Origin: Aciduricibacillus chroicocephali
GTDB taxonomy: Bacteria > Bacillota > Bacilli > Bacillales > Amphibacillaceae
Reading direction: 5' to 3'
NCBI RefSeq assembly: GCF_030762805.1
Contig: NZ_CP129113.1
Coordinates: 1,998,001 to 2,062,000 of the forward strand
Length of the DNA: 64,000 nt
The notes beneath the pieces were generated by a model that had not been told where the DNA came from, did no database searches, and saw nothing but the letters and a program-made list of their open reading frames with translations. The position numbers and the translations under genes were made by a program. The stretch's first letter is position 1, and every line of letters begins with the position of its first letter. Positions 55,019 through 62,887 of the stretch are shown here, in pieces.

Positions 55019-56185
55019 TTAAGTCATGGCCGAAAGTCTCCTCCGGCGCTCTTCATCGTCGTGCATCTCTACTATCTGTTTCAAACCAAGATGAATCATT
55101 ACATAAATGAAGAACCAGGCTACCGCTATTAAAAGCAGTACTGCATACGGCCAGCCGATCATATCCCACAGCGCATGAAGGACAATAGGAATGATGAAGA
55201 ACTTCAGGAATTTTGAGCTGAAGAAGTGATGTGGAGCGAGCTTTTCCGATCCTTTTGCATACATAAGTGCCGCTCCACCAATTGCCGACCAGACGACATG
55301 CCCGCCAACTGATTGCCAGCCACGCAAGAAGATAATTTCAAGCATGGAATCAAGTCCCTCTTCGTACATGTAGCGAAACGCATATCCTGCAGACTCAAAC
55401 GCTGCGAATCCGGCCCCGATCGCTGCACCGATCAGCAGTCCATTCAATATATAGATCGGGTTCATCCGTTTAATGAAATAGGCGACAATCGCCAGTTTTC
55501 CAATTTCCTCAATAACACCAACCATAACAGCACCGACCACATCCATATTCTCCACTGGAAAAATTGAATATAGAATAAGTGCTGCGACAAGTGACGCCGC
55601 TCCTCCTACAAAGAAGAGCTGTGCAGTTTCGTAAATACTTACATTTTGCGGCGCATTCATTTCCCAGAAGAATATAAGTAGTGCAAAAGGTCCTGCGAAT
55701 GAACCGACTACAATCAACCCCGGCAAGGTGTTCTGATTATTGAAAGAATTGATGCCGATATAAAGCAATATGTACGTGAGGGCAAAAATTAGAAAAACAC
55801 GGGCAAACAGCCATGGTTTCGGCCATGTTGCTTCTATATCCCTAAGCTTCGGAGTTGTCGCTCTCGTACCAGCAGCGAAAAGCATCTCTGCCTCATCCTT
55901 CGTATGCTTCTCAAAAACTTCCGAAAAAACTTGCTCCACATTCATTTTAATCTTGCGCCTGTCACCGACATACCGATCCAGTTCTTTCTTCGCAAAGCTG
56001 GACCGCATTGCTTCCGAGAAATTTTGTGAAGCTTTCTCATTAATACGGTGCGGACTCAGTTCTTCTGATATTTCTTCCGAGTGAAGAATGGCGCGAACCT
56101 TTTCCTTCTCCAGCTTGGCACCGCATGCCTGACAATAATTATCTTTATCATAATTGACGTGTTCACCACATTGATGGCAGTACAT
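55019..56185 (-). CDS. PrsW-family membrane protease with N-terminal zinc ribbon
   Basis: A 388-residue protein. Residues 3-21 form a zinc ribbon (C3, C6, C18, C21). An acidic/basic cytoplasmic linker runs to about 125. An eight-helix membrane region then carries the PrsW motifs: VIEEIGK (E226, E227, K230), FAAFESAGYAF and VLHALWD. PrsW-type glutamic proteases cut anti-sigma factors such as RsiW. The extra ribbon and linker make it longer than B. subtilis PrsW (about 218 residues), so it is a paralogue of unknown target. AAGGAGG is seven bases before the ATG at 56185. Confidence 0.85.
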   Translation of the reverse strand: MYCHQCGEHVNYDKDNYCQACGAKLEKEKVRAILHSEEISEELSPHRINEKASQNFSEAMRSSFAKKELDRYVGDRRKIKMNVEQVFSEVFEKHTKDEAEMLFAAGTRATTPKLRDIEATWPKPWLFARVFLIFALTYILLYIGINSFNNQNTLPGLIVVGSFAGPFALLIFFWEMNAPQNVSIYETAQLFFVGGAASLVAALILYSIFPVENMDVVGAVMVGVIEEIGKLAIVAYFIKRMNPIYILNGLLIGAAIGAGFAAFESAGYAFRYMYEEGLDSMLEIIFLRGWQSVGGHVVWSAIGGAALMYAKGSEKLAPHHFFSSKFLKFFIIPIVLHALWDMIGWPYAVLLLIAVAWFFIYVMIHLGLKQIVEMHDDEERRRRLSAMT

Positions 56186-56254
56186 GCACATGCCTCCTTT
56201 TTCTTGCATAGCAATAGTATCATTTGGCAGAACAAAATTTATTATGCATATTGA

Positions 56255-56437
56255 TTAAGACTTCTCTTTAAAATGGCGACAATAGCCTTTTTCTTGCATA
56301 GACCACTTCTCCATAAGCAGACCACATGCTATTCCAGCAGCTCTCACACGCAAACTAAACCGTTCTTCCCCATCCAAACCGATCAGAAACACAAGCACCC
56401 CCAATAACAGCAATGCGAGTCTTTTGAAGCCGTGCAT
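56255..56437 (-). CDS. Small single-helix membrane protein
   Basis: A 60-residue protein with one N-terminal hydrophobic stretch (LALLLLGVLVFLIGL) and a basic, cysteine-containing tail. GAGAGGCG lies upstream of the ATG at 56437. The family is not recognised. It may be co-transcribed with the PrsW-like gene 70 bases downstream. Confidence 0.5.
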   Translation of the reverse strand: MHGFKRLALLLLGVLVFLIGLDGEERFSLRVRAAGIACGLLMEKWSMQEKGYCRHFKEKS

Positions 56438-56726
56438 TCCGAATCGCCTCTCATTTTGATTTTTCCTATTATGACATTTTGTTTCAAAAATTGCATACTG
56501 TGAAAATATAGTATTAAATCTCTTTTTATGATTGAAAAGATTCATATACGGTTGGCATTTTGATATTTTTGTAAGTATTTGAATTGTAAAAAACGAAAAA
56601 ACAAATGTGGATTTTTGGAAATTAATCTGCTAGTCTAACATCAATCTTTATTAAGAAAAGCCACTCGCACTGTTAACTATTATGCGGATTACAAAATCAA
56701 CAATTTCAGAAACAAGAGGGATGCAT

Positions 56727-57485
56727 ATGAAGAATCAATATGTTTTTGGGCTGCTCATGCTGCTCGTATTATTAAATGGCTGGCTAATTTTAATCGCGGA
56801 TCTGCCCTTTTCCAAAATAGATTTTATCCTGGCTGCCATGTCTCTTGTCATTATGACCGCATTACCCGGCCGTTTCATTTTCCTGTATCTCGCCATTGTC
56901 GTCCTAGGCTATGGAGGATTTCTGACTGGCTATTCATTCTGGTTCCATGAAACCGGAACAATTCAGACGCAGTATATTTATAATCATTTGCTCGTGACAA
57001 GCTTCCTCCTTCTGTATTGGGTGCTTATTTATCAAATCAAGGCGCTTACTACTGAAAATGATACGCTTGCCCTGCGGATCGCCAAGTTAGAAAAGATTGA
57101 TAAAGATACACAAATTCTGACGCCAGATGAATTTCTTTATCAAGCACGTTTTATCCTTTCATCGACAAGACGTCATAGTGAAGCGTGGCTCGTCGAAATG
57201 GATATTGAAGAAATATCAGAATACGCTCAGGAAAATCTCCAGGAGTACTTGGAAGCGATTGTTCTCGATTCTGTACGTGAGCAGTTTGATATCGTAACAG
57301 CGACACCTGGGAAAATCTTCTTCATCCTGAAAGAAACTCATGAAAATGGTGTAGAAATCGTCCTCGATCGTATTAGACAGAAACAAAAGGAAGCACTGAA
57401 TCTAGTGAATTCGCCGTATACAGTCCATTGGGGACGTTTTACAGATGAAAATCAACTCGAGAATATCGAGGGGGTCATAGCATGA
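56727..57485 (+). CDS. Membrane protein with degenerate GGDEF domain
   Basis: A 252-residue protein. Residues 5-105 hold four membrane helices. A short coiled coil (residues 105-125) leads to a domain of about 120 residues that follows the GGDEF pattern. LTPDEFLYQARFILSSTRRHSEAWLVEMDIEEISEY replaces the usual D-x-LT...N/D opening, and the catalytic GGDEF is P-G-K-I-F (194-198). It cannot make c-di-GMP. R184 and D188 sit near the inhibitory site but with one extra residue compared with RxxD. It probably regulates the adjacent glycosyltransferase, as YdaK and PssE do. GAGGG is six bases before the ATG at 56727. The stop overlaps the next gene by four bases. Confidence 0.75.
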   Translation: MKNQYVFGLLMLLVLLNGWLILIADLPFSKIDFILAAMSLVIMTALPGRFIFLYLAIVVLGYGGFLTGYSFWFHETGTIQTQYIYNHLLVTSFLLLYWVLIYQIKALTTENDTLALRIAKLEKIDKDTQILTPDEFLYQARFILSSTRRHSEAWLVEMDIEEISEYAQENLQEYLEAIVLDSVREQFDIVTATPGKIFFILKETHENGVEIVLDRIRQKQKEALNLVNSPYTVHWGRFTDENQLENIEGVIA

Positions 57486-58717
57486 CGAGTCTATTGTTCA
57501 TCATCATGCTCTTCTTCTGGCTCTTGCTCATTTTCTATTCCTGGATGACTATTTCCGGTGTATGGTTCCGTTTGCGAAAAAAAGAAAGAAAACAGCTTGA
57601 GCATTACCCGAGCGTCGCGTTGCTCATTCCTGCCCATAATGAAGGTGTCGTTATCGCGAAGACTCTCTCAGCCATGGCAAGGCTTGAGTATCCCGGCAAG
57701 CTTGATGTCTATCTGCTCAATGACAACTCACAAGATGAAACTGGAGAAATTGCTGCTCAATTTGCGGAGATTTTCTCCCATATCCATCATATAAAAGTAC
57801 CACCGGGCGAGCCAAAAGGTAAATCACGTGTGCTCAACTATGGCTTGTCCATATCTGAGTCGGACTATTTCATCGTCTATGATGCAGACAATGAACCGGA
57901 ACCAGACGCATTGCGCCTGCTCGTCGAAACAGCTGAGACTACTGAGAACGCAGCAGGTGCGGTCGGTTATGTGAAAACAAAAAACGTTGCAACGAACACA
58001 CTCACTCGCATGATTGCACTCGAGTTCCAAGTTTTCCAGCTGCTTATGCAATGTGGACGCTGGGCGGCCTTCAAGCTCGGTTCACTGGCTGGAACGAATA
58101 TGCTTTTGCGCCGTTCCGTTCTTGAGGATGCAGGCGGTTACGATCCTTATGCTCTTGCTGAAGATGCAGAGCTTACGATCCGTCTAACCGCAGCCGGCCT
58201 CCGCCTCCCTGTCGTTCCCGAATCGCACACTTGGGAACAGGAACCGGAAAATCTGAAAATCTTCATTAAGCAAAGAACACGATGGTTGATCGGTAACATT
58301 TATCTATTGGAAAAATCATTCCATGATCTTTCACATTGGAGGGGACGCACGTTCATCCTTTCTGTGCAGCATGTTCTGACGTATCTGATCTTTATCCTGC
58401 TATTGCTTTTCTCGGATGTTTTCTTTATTATGAGTTTGCTCGGTTACACGCTTCCAGAAATGAAAGCACCGCTCCTCATTCTCTGGTTCATGAGTTATAT
58501 CGTATACACGACTCAGCTGCTCAGCGCGATTGTCGTGGACAGAAATGTAAGCTTTACGAATATTATCTTTGTGCTCATCATGTATTTCACTTATGCGCAA
58601 ATATTCGTCATCATGCTCGTCCGTGCATTCTATATTTACATCAAGAGCCGCATCCAGAATAAAACAATCGGCTGGGATAAAACACAACGTTTCAAGAGTA
58701 AGGACCAACAGACATGA
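57482..58717 (+). CDS. Processive family 2 glycosyltransferase
   Basis: A 411-residue membrane synthase. One helix is at 5-27, then a GT-A domain with DNSQDE (81-86), the DxD motif D134-A-D136, the acceptor-side E227-D228 and the processivity motif QRTRW (264-268). Three or four C-terminal helices follow (about 295-395). This is the layout of cellulose, PNAG and YdaM/PssC-type synthases, which polymerise a sugar and pass it through the membrane. It overlaps both neighbours by four bases (ATGA), so all three proteins are made together. Confidence 0.9.
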   Translation: MTSLLFIIMLFFWLLLIFYSWMTISGVWFRLRKKERKQLEHYPSVALLIPAHNEGVVIAKTLSAMARLEYPGKLDVYLLNDNSQDETGEIAAQFAEIFSHIHHIKVPPGEPKGKSRVLNYGLSISESDYFIVYDADNEPEPDALRLLVETAETTENAAGAVGYVKTKNVATNTLTRMIALEFQVFQLLMQCGRWAAFKLGSLAGTNMLLRRSVLEDAGGYDPYALAEDAELTIRLTAAGLRLPVVPESHTWEQEPENLKIFIKQRTRWLIGNIYLLEKSFHDLSHWRGRTFILSVQHVLTYLIFILLLLFSDVFFIMSLLGYTLPEMKAPLLILWFMSYIVYTTQLLSAIVVDRNVSFTNIIFVLIMYFTYAQIFVIMLVRAFYIYIKSRIQNKTIGWDKTQRFKSKDQQT

Positions 58718-59724
58718 ACAAACAACAGATCATTCTCGGCTGCGCTATCTTCATCATAGCCGCAGCCGCTATCTTCATCTATATTTATTTGCACACCGAC
58801 CCGGTAACGCGCAAATCACGTGAAACTTTGAGAACAATTAAACACGAATATATGAATCATCATCATATGATTCATGCATATCCAGGTAAAGTGGACAGCC
58901 AATATCTTTCGGAGAGTGCCGGGTTGTACATGAACTATCTCGTCAAAACTGGACGTGAAGATGAATTTGAAGAATATGTAGAGGAATTCAAGGAACAATT
59001 TCTAATCGAAAAGAATGGGCAAGTTTTTGTAAAGTGGGAACTTGATACAGGCGCCCATGTCAATGCGCTCATTGATGATATGCGTATCGTCGCTGCGTTG
59101 AACCGGGGAGCTCGACTCTTCTCCAATTCGAAGTATACGACCCTTGCCGACAAAATCGTCGCCGGCATCAAAAGCAAACAGCTACGGGATGAAACGGTCG
59201 TCGATTTCTATGATTGGAAATATGATAAACCCGCTGACCGCATCACATTAAGTTATTTGACAGGCGACTTCTTCCATTACTTTTCCGGTAATGATCGTGA
59301 AAAACGGTTCCTGGAAAATGCGACTGTATCAGGAAACGCATTTTTCCCGGAATATTATAAGATCTCCGTAGATTCAGGCCAATATATAAGCAAGAGAGAA
59401 GTCCATATGGTCGATCAGATACTCATCGCGATGAATCGTAAAAACCTTGGCTTCGATTCACCACGATTCCTCAGCTGGCTAAAAGAAAAATGGCAACAGG
59501 AGCATAAAATTTACGGACGATATGACCGGAGCAGCGGCAACCCTTCCGTCAAATATGAATCTCTATCTGTCTATGACTATATGCAGAGGTATCTTGATCA
59601 GGCGGGTGAACACGAAATGGCGAAGGAAACAAGAAAACGCATGCGTGAAATTGCCCCGGAACGTGACCTTGGCGAAACGCATTTCTTCGACTATATCCAT
59701 TACCGTTTTATAACTACGAAATAA
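58714..59724 (+). CDS. Membrane-anchored glycoside hydrolase-like protein (YdaJ/GH8-like)
   Basis: A 336-residue protein. An N-terminal signal anchor (IILGCAIFIIAAAAIFIYIYL) is followed by an all-helical domain (ESAGLYMNYLVKTGREDEFEEYVE, WELDTGAHVNALIDDMRIVAALNRGARLF, DFYDWKYDKPADRITLSYL). The pattern resembles six-hairpin GH8 enzymes and B. subtilis YdaJ. An extracytoplasmic hydrolase is expected to trim or release the nascent polysaccharide. Catalytic acids cannot be fixed by eye. Last gene of the operon. Confidence 0.75.
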   Translation: MNKQQIILGCAIFIIAAAAIFIYIYLHTDPVTRKSRETLRTIKHEYMNHHHMIHAYPGKVDSQYLSESAGLYMNYLVKTGREDEFEEYVEEFKEQFLIEKNGQVFVKWELDTGAHVNALIDDMRIVAALNRGARLFSNSKYTTLADKIVAGIKSKQLRDETVVDFYDWKYDKPADRITLSYLTGDFFHYFSGNDREKRFLENATVSGNAFFPEYYKISVDSGQYISKREVHMVDQILIAMNRKNLGFDSPRFLSWLKEKWQQEHKIYGRYDRSSGNPSVKYESLSVYDYMQRYLDQAGEHEMAKETRKRMREIAPERDLGETHFFDYIHYRFITTK

Positions 59725-59734
59725 AAGAAAAGGA

Positions 59735-59773
59735 AAAGAGCAGGCAGCAGATTAACCGCTGCCCGCTCTTTTT
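59735..59773. terminator. Terminator of the polysaccharide operon, reaching into the convergent gene
   Basis: The stem AAAAGAGC-GGCAGC...GCTGCC-GCTCTTTT is followed by TTTTT. The convergent membrane-protein gene ends inside it. Confidence 0.85.
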
Positions 59774-60147
59774 TTCATGAATCCGCCTTGCTGCCGAATG
59801 ACGATGATGAATAAAATCGTCCCAAGCACCATGAACGCACCACCTACAGAAAACAACGCAAGAGCCAAATCCGGGGCCTGACCGTAAAGCGTCAAATAAA
59901 AGGCCAGAAGCAAAGCCGGCGTACCGAACTGGTAAAACCAGAAATGAAACAGAGCAAGAATATGTTCCGAGATACAAGGACGTTTCTTGTGAATCAAACC
60001 CGCAAGCCACATAATGAGCCCGCCAACAAGAATTGTTGAACCGATAAGAATCATATGCAGTCCGGCTTTCACAAACAACGTCGAAACCCAGGCGGCAATA
60101 CAGAGGGACAAATAGACAATCGCAGTACGATTCCAGATCTTTGTCAT
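59752..60147 (-). CDS. Four-helix membrane protein of unknown function
   Basis: A 131-residue protein with four hydrophobic segments (about residues 8-28, 32-52, 66-86 and 94-118) and a basic end (KKRAGSG). GGAGG precedes the ATG. I do not recognise the family, and neighbours give no clue. Its last codons lie within the terminator of the convergent operon. Confidence 0.6.
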   Translation of the reverse strand: MTKIWNRTAIVYLSLCIAAWVSTLFVKAGLHMILIGSTILVGGLIMWLAGLIHKKRPCISEHILALFHFWFYQFGTPALLLAFYLTLYGQAPDLALALFSVGGAFMVLGTILFIIVIRQQGGFMKKRAGSG

Positions 60148-60302
60148 TGAAAAACACCTCCTGCTATTAGTAAATGCAGGAGGTGCTCTTTGTTTTCCGG
60201 TTATTTTATGATATTGGGGTGTTTTGTTTTTTGAGATGGGTTGGATTCTGCTAATTTTTGTATGGATTCTAATAACTTTGCGTGGAATTCAGCACCTCAT
60301 CA

Positions 60303-60351
60303 AAATAAAAAGCGCAGCGAATCTGACCCCTACTGTCAAACCCGCTACGCT
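60303..60351 (-). terminator. Terminator of the lactate-oxidase-like gene
   Basis: On the minus strand AGCGTAGCG pairs with CGCTGCGCT (one G-U pair) and is followed by TTTTATTTTG. Confidence 0.65.
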
Positions 60352-60359
60352 CATCTTAC

Positions 60360-61496
60360 TTATTTTCTTGTTTTCAAAGCTTTCAATGTCCGGACATCCG
60401 GTGAACCGGCAAGACCGGCAGAAACATGGAGGTCAGATAAGAGATGCTCAAGTACATTGCTGACACCATTTTCACCGTCGATTGCGAGGCCGTACATGAA
60501 TGGTCTGCCGACAAGCACTGCATCTGCTCCGAGTGCGAGCGCTTTGACAACGTCAGCACCTCTGCGAATACCTCCATCAAAAAGAACCGGGATTTGACCG
60601 TTGATCTCCTCTACGATGGTAGGCAATGCTTCTGCAGAACCGATTACTCCATCGAGTTGGCGGCCACCGTGGTTGGAGACTATGATGCCATCTACACCGT
60701 GTTCAAGTGCAAAACGCGCATCTTCCGGATCAAGGATACCTTTCACGATGACAGGAAGGCCAGTCGCTTTCTTAATCTTTTCAATGTCTTTCCAGTTCAA
60801 TGTCGGATGGGCGAAATTCTCGACGATTCCGCGTACAATCGTGTCATCGTCAGTTCCGTCAAGATGACTCATAAATGCTTCATCATTTTTAAAATTGGCT
60901 AGACCGTATCCTGCCTTAAGCGGTGAAAATTGATTTTCCAAATCTCGTTCACGCCAGCCGATCAGCACCGTATCAACAGTGACGACAATCGCATCATAGC
61001 CAGCCTGCTCTGCACGGACCGCCATATTAATAGATACATCCGGATGTCTTTCATTCCAGTAAATCTGATACCAAAGCGGATGATCAGGTACCTCTTTAGC
61101 GATTTCTTCAAGTGAAAAAGTCGAAGCTGTACTTACGATCATTGGCACTCCATGTTTCTTCGCCGCTCTCACTGTTGCAAGCTCTGCTTCTGGATGAGCA
61201 AGTTTCTGCATGCCGATTGGCGCAAGGAAAACCGGCTGTTTATATGTATTACCGAACAGTTTCACACTAAGGTCAATGTTTCCGACATTTTGCAACATGC
61301 GTGGGACAATTTTCACTTGTTCCAATGAAGTTCGGTTATTGCTTAATGTCTCTTCTCTTCCGGCACCCGACTGAATATAATCGAACGCCTCTTTAGGAAG
61401 AACTTCCTGCGCTTTCTTTTCTACGTTCTCAAACCGATATGGGAAATGTGTCTCCCCATCAATATGTTTCATGAGCGTATCCTGCTTTTTGCTCAT
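60360..61496 (-). CDS. FMN-dependent alpha-hydroxy acid oxidase/dehydrogenase (lactate oxidase-like)
   Basis: A 378-residue TIM-barrel flavoprotein of the LldD/glycolate oxidase family. Motifs: FDYIQSGAGREET, VFLAPIGMQKLAHPEAE, YQIYWNERHPD, VTVDTVLIGWRERD, LPVIVKGILDPEDA, the catalytic histidine in IIVSNHGGRQLDG, and VLFDGGIRRGADVVKALALGADAVLVGRPFMYGLA. It oxidises L-lactate or a similar 2-hydroxy acid. Oxidase, monooxygenase and dehydrogenase activities cannot be separated by eye. AGGAGG precedes the ATG. Confidence 0.9.
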   Translation of the reverse strand: MSKKQDTLMKHIDGETHFPYRFENVEKKAQEVLPKEAFDYIQSGAGREETLSNNRTSLEQVKIVPRMLQNVGNIDLSVKLFGNTYKQPVFLAPIGMQKLAHPEAELATVRAAKKHGVPMIVSTASTFSLEEIAKEVPDHPLWYQIYWNERHPDVSINMAVRAEQAGYDAIVVTVDTVLIGWRERDLENQFSPLKAGYGLANFKNDEAFMSHLDGTDDDTIVRGIVENFAHPTLNWKDIEKIKKATGLPVIVKGILDPEDARFALEHGVDGIIVSNHGGRQLDGVIGSAEALPTIVEEINGQIPVLFDGGIRRGADVVKALALGADAVLVGRPFMYGLAIDGENGVSNVLEHLLSDLHVSAGLAGSPDVRTLKALKTRK

Positions 61497-61608
61497 ATGA
61501 CTGCCTCCTCTATTTTCAACTCAATATAGTGAGTTTACAAGAAAGATAGAGAATTCTCTCGTTTTTTGCCTTATTATTAAGAAAATTAGCCCCAAGAACA
61601 AAATAAAA

Positions 61609-61636
61609 GCACCCCCGCCTTGAAGACGGGAGTGCC
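61609..61636 (-). terminator. Hairpin downstream of the tiny minus-strand frame
   Basis: GCAC-CCCG-C...G-CGGG-GTGC is followed on the minus strand by TTTTATTTTG. Confidence 0.55.
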
Positions 61637-61646
61637 ATTTCCTCAA

Positions 61647-61733
61647 TTATGCTACGTGACCTTTACTTTTGCCAGATTTACGTGCTTCCTTGCGCTTGCT
61701 CCACCAAGTGGAATAACTACAATTCATCCTCAT
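61647..61733 (-). CDS. Tiny basic peptide or gene remnant, 28 residues
   Basis: The frame reads M-R-M-N-C-S-Y-S-T-W-W then SKRKEARKSGKSKGHVA. AGGT lies five bases before the ATG at 61733, and a terminator follows the stop. It is very basic, with two adjacent tryptophans. It could be a real short protein or the tail of a gene cut off when the adjoining AT-rich segment arrived. The family is unknown. Confidence 0.35.
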   Translation of the reverse strand: MRMNCSYSTWWSKRKEARKSGKSKGHVA

Positions 61734-61895
61734 TACATACCTGATTTTATAAGGCTTTTAAGAAAAACTCAATCAGAAAAAAGGGCAGACAGGCTAGTCT
61801 TTTTTGTTGTAAGAGGTTATTGGAAAATTATGTATTATAATCTATTTTTGTAGTATAATAGGTTCTACTGTAGGCTTAAAGGCGGGGTAATTTAT

Positions 61896-62657
61896 ATGAG
61901 TAACAAAAGAAGAGATCTAACACCTCATGAGAATTCAATATTACTTTCAGAGGTTGAAAATATGTGCCCTTTTTGTGCAAAACCACTTATGTATGAGAAA
62001 AATGGTAGACAGTACAAACTATGGGAAGGCGCACATATTTATCCTCTTAATCCTACAGAATCAGAGATTGAATTATTAAAGGATGAAGAGAGATTACATG
62101 AAGATGTAAATAACATAAAAAATTTTATTGCATTATGTGGTGATTGCCACAAGAAGTTTGATAACCCAAGAACTTCTGAAGAATATAGGTGGTTATTAAG
62201 TATTAAGAAAAACATATTGTCTAAGAGTGAGACTAGAGCAAAATATGCTGATTATCAAATTGAATTAGAAATAAAGGAAGTCATTACAATGCTTGTAGAG
62301 GAATTTAATGAGTGTACTCTTAAGCAGTTAGAGATGCAAGCATTAAAATTAGATGAAAAAGCAAATGAAACATTGACTAGAATAACAAAGATGAGGATAA
62401 GAAATGAAATAACTGAATACTTTTATTATATAAAAGAGCAGTTTGCTCATTTAGATAGTCAATATCCTAGATCATTTAATGCAATAGCCTCACAAGTTAG
62501 TGCATTTTATAATAGTTTAAGCAGAATTGAGTCATCTCAAGAAGTGATTTATGGGCAACTTACTGAGTGGCTCTCTAAAAAGACTGGCAACAGTAATTTA
62601 GGTGCTTGTGGAATTATAATTTCTTTTTTTGTTCAGAATTGTGAGGTGTTCTCATGA
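61896..62657 (+). CDS. HNH nuclease-type effector of an ABC-3C-like system
   Basis: A 253-residue protein. The N-terminus is an HNH domain: C24-P-F-C27 and C81-G-D-C84 would bind structural zinc, H47 lies in EGAHIYP, and N-x-x-N-F-IALCGDCH85KKFD supplies the remaining HNH residues. Residues from about 115 to 250 are helical with no known fold and likely contact the partner proteins. The ribosome site (GGCGGGG) is moderate. The stop overlaps the next ATG by four bases. Codon use is AT-rich (many ATA, AGA, TTA), unlike upstream genes. It probably cuts DNA when released by the ATPase, by analogy with predicted ABC-3C effectors. Confidence 0.8.
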   Translation: MSNKRRDLTPHENSILLSEVENMCPFCAKPLMYEKNGRQYKLWEGAHIYPLNPTESEIELLKDEERLHEDVNNIKNFIALCGDCHKKFDNPRTSEEYRWLLSIKKNILSKSETRAKYADYQIELEIKEVITMLVEEFNECTLKQLEMQALKLDEKANETLTRITKMRIRNEITEYFYYIKEQFAHLDSQYPRSFNAIASQVSAFYNSLSRIESSQEVIYGQLTEWLSKKTGNSNLGACGIIISFFVQNCEVFS

Positions 62658-62887
62658 TAGTACCTAATAAGGTAATTAGTTTTAGTGAATCCACTATTGG
62701 GAAAATGCCAATTATTCTTGAGTATTTATCAAAGCAAGATATGACAGTAAAGGAGTTATTCTTTACAACACAAGATTACTTTGAGGAAATTGATGAGTTT
62801 ATTTATTCACTTGATGTTTTATTTCTACTTAATGCAATTAAAGTAGATTTTGACAAAGGAGTAGTTACCTATGTTGGAAAAAATTAA
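62654..62887 (+). CDS. Small middle component of an ABC-3C-like system
   Basis: A 77-residue protein (IVPNKVISFSESTIGKMPII, LSKQDMTVKELF, FIYSLDVLFLLNAIKVDFDKGVVTYV). Size, position and the helix-helix-beta-hairpin pattern fit the small winged-helix-like middle components of ABC three-component systems (the MC6-like type). Such proteins are thought to bridge ATPase and effector. It starts within the HNH stop (ATGA) and its end overlaps the ATPase start by 17 bases. Confidence 0.75.
   Translation: MIVPNKVISFSESTIGKMPIILEYLSKQDMTVKELFFTTQDYFEEIDEFIYSLDVLFLLNAIKVDFDKGVVTYVGKN

Larger units (their letters stand above)
61497..61895. other. Junction between ordinary chromosome and AT-rich island
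   Basis: It contains a hairpin (61609-61636), a tiny minus-strand reading frame and two TATAAT-like boxes (61836-61841 and 61854-61859) before the HNH gene. Base composition drops sharply towards its right end. Confidence 0.5.
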
